Shown here: positions 58,866-64,000 of the stretch, in pieces
How the letters are laid out: each line of letters begins with the position of its first letter
How positions within the stretch are numbered: position 1 is the first letter of the stretch
Program-made: the position numbers and the translations under genes
Notes under the pieces: generated by a model
What the model was told of the DNA's origin: nothing
The model's input: the letters and a program-made list of their open reading frames with translations, nothing else
Databases searched by the model: none
Assembly: GCA_963726365.1 (NCBI GenBank)
Contig: CAVSCI010000019.1
Coordinates: forward strand, 62,001 to 126,000
DNA from: JAABQG01 sp963726365
GTDB lineage: Bacteria; Pseudomonadota; Gammaproteobacteria; Burkholderiales; Burkholderiaceae_C
Reading direction: 5' to 3'
DNA: 64,000 nt

Positions 58866-59594
58866 TTATGCCATAGTGTTTTCTCGCAATGCATGTGCCC
58901 GTTGCCATACTGTCTTGCCGCCGCTGGACTTGTCGATTTGTCCGAGAACCTCGTCATGGGCCGCAATTTCCGCGGCATTTGCCGCCAATACCGGCAGCAG
59001 AAACTGCCCGAGGTCCACGGTGGCTTGGCCATGGGCCTCGCCCTCGACAGCGCCGAGATCGATCAGCAAGGCATCCTGACCTCGTGTGAGATTGATGTAG
59101 ACGTCTGCCAGCAACTCGGCGTCCAGCAGCGCGCCGTGCAAGGTTCGCCCCGAGTTGTCCACGCCCAGGCGGTCGCACAGGGCATTGAGGCTGTTGCGCT
59201 TGCCAGGAAACATCTCTTTGGCCATGACCAGCGTATCCGTCACGCTGCCGACAAAAACATTGAACGGTGCCTTGCCGATCAGTTCCAGTTCCTTGTTCAG
59301 GAAGCTGACGTCGAAGGCTGCGTTGTGAATGATGATCTCCGCGCCTTGAACGTAGTCCAGGATTTCCTCGGCCACTTCGACAAACTTCGGCTTGTCACGC
59401 AGGAATTCATTGCTGATCCCGTGTACCTTGAGTGCGTCTTCATGACTGTCGCGCTGCGGGTTCAGGTAGAAGTGCAAGTTGTTGCCGGTCAGCTTGCGGT
59501 TCAGCAATTCCACGCACCCGATTTCGATGATCCGGTCCCCACCTTCGGCGGAAAGCCCGGTGGTTTCGGTGTCCAGAACGATCTGGCGGGTCAT
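58866..59594 (-). CDS. dnaQ: DNA polymerase III epsilon subunit (3'-5' proofreading exonuclease)
   Basis: A 242-residue DEDDh exonuclease. Exo I motif 'IVLDTETTGL' (D7, E9), Exo II 'HNAAFDVSFLN', and Exo III 'HGALLDAELLADVY' with the catalytic histidine and aspartate. The C-terminal part (about 185-242) should bind the polymerase alpha subunit. The start ATG overlaps the ferredoxin stop by one base (ATGA), coupling a replication proofreading gene to the isc operon. RNase H (rnhA), its usual partner in many gammaproteobacteria, is absent. Confidence 0.95.
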   Translation of the reverse strand: MTRQIVLDTETTGLSAEGGDRIIEIGCVELLNRKLTGNNLHFYLNPQRDSHEDALKVHGISNEFLRDKPKFVEVAEEILDYVQGAEIIIHNAAFDVSFLNKELELIGKAPFNVFVGSVTDTLVMAKEMFPGKRNSLNALCDRLGVDNSGRTLHGALLDAELLADVYINLTRGQDALLIDLGAVEGEAHGQATVDLGQFLLPVLAANAAEIAAHDEVLGQIDKSSGGKTVWQRAHALRENTMA

Positions 59595-59932
59595 CAATGG
59601 TTTTCCTTCGCATGGTTGATCGAGTATTTGGGGATCTCGATGGTCACATCCTGCTGGGCCAGGAAGGCCTGACACGATAGACGAGAGTCGGGTTCCAGGC
59701 CCCAGGCGCGGTCAAGCAAGTCTTCTTCGTTTTCGTCCATTTCGTTCAGGCTCTTGAAACCCTCGCGAACGATCACGTGGCAAGTGGTGCAGGCGCAACT
59801 CATGTCGCAGGCGTGCTCGATATTGATGTGATGATCCAGCAGCGCCTCGCAGATGGAGGTCCCCGCAGGCACAGAAATTTCGGCCCCGGCAGGGCAGTAC
59901 TCGGGATGGGGAAGGATTCTGATGACTGGCAT
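59594..59932 (-). CDS. fdx: Isc-system [2Fe-2S] ferredoxin
   Basis: A 112-residue adrenodoxin-type ferredoxin. Ligands: C42, C48, C51 in 'HACDMSCACTTCHV' and C87 in 'RLSCQAF'. 'ICEALLDHHINIEHAC' and 'LNEMDENEEDLLDRAWGLEPDSRLSCQ' are isc-ferredoxin signatures. It supplies electrons for cluster assembly. The gap to hscA is 12 bases; its stop overlaps dnaQ. Confidence 0.95.
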   Translation of the reverse strand: MPVIRILPHPEYCPAGAEISVPAGTSICEALLDHHINIEHACDMSCACTTCHVIVREGFKSLNEMDENEEDLLDRAWGLEPDSRLSCQAFLAQQDVTIEIPKYSINHAKENH

Positions 59933-59944
59933 GGGTTCATTCCC

Positions 59945-61804
59945 TTAAATGGTTTCCACGTTCCTGCCCGCCAGGGCTTTCTGGATGCTGTGGTTCATGC
60001 GTTCGGCGGCGAAGGTTTCGGTTCCATTGGCGAGCGCGGTCGTGGCCTCTTCGATCTCTTTGGCGTCCTGGCTGGCCGCGACGGTGGCTCGCAGCGCCTG
60101 CATCAGGCTGCCAATGGCATCAAGTTCATCGCCCGTGAGCAGTTCGCCGTCAGCGTCCAGCGCACTTTGCGTGGCCAGCAGCATGCGATCAGCGTCGACC
60201 CTTGCCTCTGCCAGCGCGCGGGCCTTCATGTCCGCGTCCGCCGTGGTGAAGCTGTCGCGCAACATGGTGGCGATCTGATCGTCAGACAGTCCGTAGGAGG
60301 GTTTGACGTCAATCTTCGCCTCCACCCCACTGCCCTGCTCTCTCGCACCGACGCTCAGCAAACCGTCTGCATCCACGGTGAACGTCACGCGGATCCGAGC
60401 TGCGCCTGCCACCATGGGTGGTATGCCGCGCAGTTCAAAGCGCGCCAGGCTGCGGCAATCTGCGACCAGATCCCGCTCGCCCTGCACCACATGCAGGGCC
60501 AGCGCCGTCTGTCCGTCCTTGAAGGTGGTGAAATCCTGCGCCATGGCCGTGGGGATGGTCTGATTCCGCGGCACGATGCGCTCGACCAGCCCGCCCATGG
60601 TCTCGATGCCCAGGGACAGCGGGATCACATCCAGCAGCAGCAGATCGCCGGCCGTGTCGTTACCTGCGAGTTGGTTCGCCTGTATGGCCGCGCCCAGCGC
60701 CACGACTTCATCCGGGTTGAGGTTATTGAGCGGCGCACGGCCGAAAAAATCCGCTACGGCCTTCTGGACCTGCGGCATGCGGGTCGAGCCGCCGACCATG
60801 ACGACGCCCTTCACCTCCTCGCGAGTCAGCTTTGCGTCCCGCAAGGCCTTGCGCACTGCGGCCAGGGTACGAGCGGTCAGTTGAGACGTCACCGCGTCGA
60901 AATCCGATTTTCTGACATCCAGACGAACATTTCCCCGCGTCAATTCGACTTCGACAGCTATCAAATCAACAGTTGACAAAGCCTCCTTGGCGGCACGCGC
61001 CGCCGTCTTCAGGCGCGCCTTGTCGGCCGCTGTGGCAGCCTCCACCCCCGCTTGCTGAAGAATCCAGTCCGCCAGTGCGCGGTCGTAGTCGTCACCACCA
61101 AGGGCCGAGTCGCCACCCGTGGCAATCACTTCAAAAACACCCCGCGTCAGTCGCAGTATGGAGATATCAAACGTACCGCCTCCGAGGTCAAACACCGCAT
61201 AGACCCCTTCGCTGGCGTTGTCCAGTCCATAAGCAATCGCTGCGGCGGTGGGCTCGTTGATCAGGCGAAGGACATTGATGCCCGCCAGTTGCGCGGCGTC
61301 TTTCGTCGCCTGGCGCTGGGCATCGTCAAAGTAGGCCGGCACGGTGATCACTGCCCCGAACAGGTCGTCGTTGAAGGTGTCTTCAGCGCGGTAACGCAGA
61401 GTGGCGAGGATCTCGGCGCTGACTTCCACCGGCGACTTTTCACCCTGCACCGTCTGCAGGCACACCATGCCGGGTTTGTCGACAAAACGGTAGGGCAACT
61501 TTTCGCGTCCGGCAATGTCCGCAAGGCCGCGCCCCATGAAACGCTTGACCGAGGCGATGGTGTTCTCGGGATCGGTGGCCTCGGCGGCCAGCGCGTCAAA
61601 GCCAATCTGGCGCCCAGTGCCGGGCAGATAGCGAACAACCGAAGGCAGAATGACCCGTCCTCCGGAGTCGGGCAGGCATTCAGCGACGCCATGGCGCACC
61701 GAGGCAACCAGTGAATGCGTTGTGCCGAGATCAATGCCGACAGCGATGCGGCGCTGGTGCGGATCGGGGGTTTGGCCGGGTTCGGATATCTGGAGGAGCG
61801 CCAT
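59945..61804 (-). CDS. hscA: Fe-S assembly chaperone HscA (Hsp70)
   Basis: A 619-residue Hsp70. N-terminal ATPase: 'GIDLGTTHSLVASVRHG', 'EPTAAAIAYGL', 'VFDLGGGTFDISIL', 'GVVMVGGSTRMPQVQ'. Substrate-binding domain about 385-540; helical lid to the end. HscA binds the LPPVK motif of IscU with HscB as J-cochaperone. Start at 61804; hscB ends 66 bases upstream of it. Confidence 0.95.
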   Translation of the reverse strand: MALLQISEPGQTPDPHQRRIAVGIDLGTTHSLVASVRHGVAECLPDSGGRVILPSVVRYLPGTGRQIGFDALAAEATDPENTIASVKRFMGRGLADIAGREKLPYRFVDKPGMVCLQTVQGEKSPVEVSAEILATLRYRAEDTFNDDLFGAVITVPAYFDDAQRQATKDAAQLAGINVLRLINEPTAAAIAYGLDNASEGVYAVFDLGGGTFDISILRLTRGVFEVIATGGDSALGGDDYDRALADWILQQAGVEAATAADKARLKTAARAAKEALSTVDLIAVEVELTRGNVRLDVRKSDFDAVTSQLTARTLAAVRKALRDAKLTREEVKGVVMVGGSTRMPQVQKAVADFFGRAPLNNLNPDEVVALGAAIQANQLAGNDTAGDLLLLDVIPLSLGIETMGGLVERIVPRNQTIPTAMAQDFTTFKDGQTALALHVVQGERDLVADCRSLARFELRGIPPMVAGAARIRVTFTVDADGLLSVGAREQGSGVEAKIDVKPSYGLSDDQIATMLRDSFTTADADMKARALAEARVDADRMLLATQSALDADGELLTGDELDAIGSLMQALRATVAASQDAKEIEEATTALANGTETFAAERMNHSIQKALAGRNVETI

Positions 61805-61870
61805 GTTCTGGGGGTTGAAGGTTTACGGTCACCGGAGTCGCTGGGGCATTCGGGGCTGCCGCCAGATGCC

Positions 61871-62417
61871 CTATTGTCCCTTGCTGGCAGTGTCCATCCC
61901 GTCAAGGCAGGCATCGAGCCGAACGTTGACTTCATCGCAAAACCGCTCAATGAACATCAGCGCCCGGACCTGACCAACGGCCTTCACGAAATCGCGCTCC
62001 TGATCAATCATCAAGTCGAGGGTTCTCAGGGTGTCACGGCGCGCCTGATCGACCTGTTCAACCAGGCCTTCGAGTTCCGCCAGTCCGGACGCTTCCTCCA
62101 ATGTCTCCCGCCATTCCATCTGCTGCATCAGGAAAGCTGGCGGCATGGCCGTGTTGTTTTCGGCATTGACTGGAGCTCCGTTGAGTTCGCAAAGGTAGCG
62201 CCGCCCGTTTGAGCGGATCCTTCAGCCGCTGGTAAGCCTCGTTGATGCGCACTGACCACTGCATTGCCAGGCGCTGCGCCGCGCCGCCGTGCGCTGCAAA
62301 GCGGTCTGGATGCACTTCGCGCTGCAGTTCTTTCCAACGCGTGTCAAGCAACACGCGGTCTTGCGCAAACTGCCGCGGCAGGTGAAAGAGTTCGAAATCG
62401 TCGGATTGCAGGTTCAT
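61871..62417 (-). CDS. hscB: Fe-S assembly co-chaperone HscB (J protein); frame broken near 62197-62205
   Basis: The J-domain half (ATG 62417; 'DDFELFHLPRQFAQD...WKELQREVHPDRFA', containing HPD, and 'RINEAYQRLKDPLKRA') lies in one frame. The C-terminal half ('YLCELNGAPVNAENNTAMPP', 'AFLMQQMEWRETLEEA', to the stop at 61871) lies in the next. Removing one G from the GGCGGCG stretch near 62200 gives R-A-R-Y-L-C-E-L-N, the family consensus. The first frame as written runs on into junk. Length when joined (about 181 residues) is normal. HscB delivers IscU to HscA. Confidence 0.88.
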
Positions 62418-62474
62418 GTCAATAAAAAACCGCCAGAACATGACGCGCTGGCGGCCTGAAGGAAAGTTCTGGCA

Positions 62475-62798
62475 TCAGACCCGGAAACTCTCACCACAAC
62501 CACAGCGATCACGCTCATTGGGGTTATTGAAGCGAAAACCTTCGTTCAGACCCTCGCGCACAAAATCAAGTTCAGTCCCGTCAATGTAAGCCAGACTTTT
62601 GGGGTCTATGAGCACCTTCACGCCGTGCCCCTCGAAAACGAGGTCTTCAGGCGCGATTTCGTCGACGTACTCGAGCTTGTAGGCCATCCCGGAGCAGCCG
62701 GTGGTCTTGACGCCAAGGCGCACGCCCACACCGCTACCGCGCTTGGCAAGGTAGCGTGTCACGTGTCGTGCCGCGGCTTCTGTCAATGTCACTGCCAT
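62475..62798 (-). CDS. iscA: A-type Fe-S carrier IscA
   Basis: A 107-residue protein of the HesB/IscA family. The three cysteines C35 (TGCSGM), C99 and C101 (RCGCGES) are in place. ATG 62798 gives MAVTLTEAAARHVTRYLAKRG. It lies 13 bases after the iscU stop and 57 bases before hscB. Confidence 0.95.
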   Translation of the reverse strand: MAVTLTEAAARHVTRYLAKRGSGVGVRLGVKTTGCSGMAYKLEYVDEIAPEDLVFEGHGVKVLIDPKSLAYIDGTELDFVREGLNEGFRFNNPNERDRCGCGESFRV

Positions 62799-62811
62799 GT
62801 TGGTCCGGACC

Positions 62812-63198
62812 CTAGTGGGCGTGTTTTTTCTTGTAGTCGTCCACGGCCGCCTTGATGGCGTCCTCCGCGAGGATAGAGCAGTGGATCTTGACGGGGGGCA
62901 GCGCCAGCTCTTCGGCAATCTGGCTGTTCTTCAGCGCCGCGGCCTCATCGAGGGTTTTGCCCTTGACCCACTCGGTCACGAGCGAACTGGACGCAATCGC
63001 CGAGCCACAACCGTAGGTCTTGAAGCGCGCGTCCTCGATCACGCCGGTGAGCGGATTCACCTTGATCTGCAGTTTCATGACGTCGCCGCAGGCAGGCGCG
63101 CCGACCATGCCAGTGCCAACCGATTCGTCGCCCTTGTCAAATGATCCGACATTGCGGGGGTTCTCATAGTGTTCGACGACTTTTTCAGAATATGCCAT
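62812..63198 (-). CDS. iscU: Fe-S cluster scaffold IscU
   Basis: A 128-residue scaffold. Cluster ligands: C37 (GAPACGDVMKL), C63 (GCGSAIASSS) and C106 (KIHCSILAEDAI), with the HscA recognition motif LPPVK just before the third cysteine. ATG 63198 gives MAYSEKVVEHYENPRNVGSFDK, which is the typical start. It follows iscS by 22 bases. Confidence 0.97.
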   Translation of the reverse strand: MAYSEKVVEHYENPRNVGSFDKGDESVGTGMVGAPACGDVMKLQIKVNPLTGVIEDARFKTYGCGSAIASSSLVTEWVKGKTLDEAAALKNSQIAEELALPPVKIHCSILAEDAIKAAVDDYKKKHAH

Positions 63199-63220
63199 TG
63201 GGTTTACCTCTTTCAGTCAA

Positions 63221-64000
63221 TCAGTGTGCGGTCCACTGGATGGTGGAAATGTCGATGCCATCCTGGTACATCTCCCACAGCGGGCTCAAATCGCGCAGCT
63301 TGGAGACGTTCTGCCGGATGGTATCGATGGCGTAGTCAATTTCCGCTTCAGTCGTCCAACGACCGATGGTCATGCGCAGGCTGCTGTGCGCCAGTTCGTC
63401 GCTGCGGCCGAGCGCTCGCAGTACATAGCTGGGCTCCAGGGAAGCTGACGTGCAGGCTGAGCCGGACGAAACTGCCAGTCCCTTGATGCCCATGATCAGG
63501 GATTCGCCTTCGACGAAATTGAAGCTCATGTTCAGGTTCTGCATCACGCGCTGCGTGGCGTGTCCATTGAGGAAAACCTGTTCCACGTCTTTCAGCCCGT
63601 TGATCAGGCGGTCATGCAGGGCTTTGGCTTTTACGTTGTCTTGCGTCATCTCCAGCTTTGCAAGGCGGAAGGCCTCGCCCATGCCCACGCATTGGTGCGT
63701 CGGGAGGGTGCCTGAACGCATGCCACGCTCGTGACCGCCACCGTGCATCTGCGCCTCCAGGCGGACCCGCGGCTTGCGGCGCACGTAAAGGGCGCCAATG
63801 CCCTTGGGGCCATAGGTCTTGTGCGATGCCAGGCTCATCAGGTCAACCGGCAGGGTTTTCAGATCAATCTCCACCTTGCCGGTGGCCTGCGCGGCGTCCA
63901 CATGAAAAAAGATGCCCTTTTCGCGGCACATCGCACCGATGGCCGCGATGTCCTGAATCACGCCGATTTCATTGTTGACGAACATCACGCTGATAACGAT
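63221..64000 (-). CDS. iscS: Cysteine desulfurase IscS (3' part; 5' end outside window)
   Basis: About 260 C-terminal residues are visible. 'NNEIGVIQDI', the PLP lysine in 'SLASHKTYGPKGIGALY', and the active cysteine loop 'AVSSGSACTSASLEPSYVLRALG' with 'SSLRMTIGRWTTEAEIDYAIDTI' are conserved. The protein ends in 'PLWEMYQDGIDISTIQWTAH', the usual IscS tail. The enzyme supplies sulfur from cysteine to IscU. The usual upstream neighbour iscR would lie beyond base 64000. Confidence 0.96.
   Translation of the reverse strand: MVISVMFVNNEIGVIQDIAAIGAMCREKGIFFHVDAAQATGKVEIDLKTLPVDLMSLASHKTYGPKGIGALYVRRKPRVRLEAQMHGGGHERGMRSGTLPTHQCVGMGEAFRLAKLEMTQDNVKAKALHDRLINGLKDVEQVFLNGHATQRVMQNLNMSFNFVEGESLIMGIKGLAVSSGSACTSASLEPSYVLRALGRSDELAHSSLRMTIGRWTTEAEIDYAIDTIRQNVSKLRDLSPLWEMYQDGIDISTIQWTAH

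Noticed and set aside
1..64000. Prophage, insertion sequence or integron content
   Set aside because: No transposase, integrase, capsid or terminase motif was seen on either strand.

Overview
The window looks like a chromosome segment of a betaproteobacterium of the order Burkholderiales, most likely Comamonadaceae or a close relative. The evidence is the high GC (about 63% in hand-counted samples), the order mltG-tmk-holB-pilZ-tatD, the iscSUA-hscBA-fdx operon, a thioesterase-acetyltransferase fusion, and the absence of phage or insertion-sequence genes. I see no CRISPR array, integrase or transposase. This assignment is by inspection only.

Layout. 1-225 is the tail of an ABC amino-acid binding protein with a clear terminator. 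385-4873 holds two small membrane proteins, an OmpR-type two-component system (kinase frameshifted) and a DegP/DegQ periplasmic protease with a response-regulator-like box in front of it. 5021-7776 carries a patatin-type lipoprotein and outer-membrane phospholipase A. 7854-17838 (minus strand) is an unusual nine-gene run: RND adaptor, RND pump, six genes of an Mrp/Mbh-type cation antiporter module, then the RND outer-membrane factor. 18192-23338 has a small secreted protein and an arginine deiminase cluster (arcD, arcA, YfcC-type permease) without arcB or arcC. 23449-27467 holds a TPR/beta-barrel outer-membrane protein and a DUF3300-DUF2950 pair, the first with a 12-residue repeat tract. 27672-35714 carries a GntP permease with a patatin, a glycine-zipper protein, YihY, an AI-2E-type permease, an amidohydrolase lipoprotein and an NlpE-META-DUF4377 lipoprotein.

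35878-40469 (minus) is the housekeeping operon mltG-tmk-holB-pilZ-tatD with a terminal ankyrin gene. 40515-48142 holds ygfZ, an O-antigen-ligase-type protein, a thioesterase/GNAT fusion, an esterase, an iron alcohol dehydrogenase and a patatin-like protein. 48255-52471 contains tex (frameshifted twice), acuI and an NlpC/P60 hydrolase. 52692-57162 is a four-gene 2-oxoacid:acceptor oxidoreductase operon preceded by a perfect FNR/ANR box, followed by a TAXI-type binding protein. 58755-64000 (minus) is tRNA-Val(CAC), dnaQ, fdx, hscA, hscB (frameshifted), iscA, iscU and the 3' part of iscS.

Two themes stand out. First, a tripartite drug-efflux operon encloses a complete MrpEFG-(MbhD/B)-C-D antiporter module that lacks the large MrpA subunit. 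Second, an oxygen-sensitive 2-oxoacid oxidoreductase with its own NAD(P)H-linked GltD-type subunit appears to be under anaerobic control. A caution applies throughout: seven frame breaks of the same sign (one surplus base) interrupt five otherwise normal genes, and a C9 tract puts the natural ygfZ start out of frame. This pattern suggests consensus errors more than gene decay.
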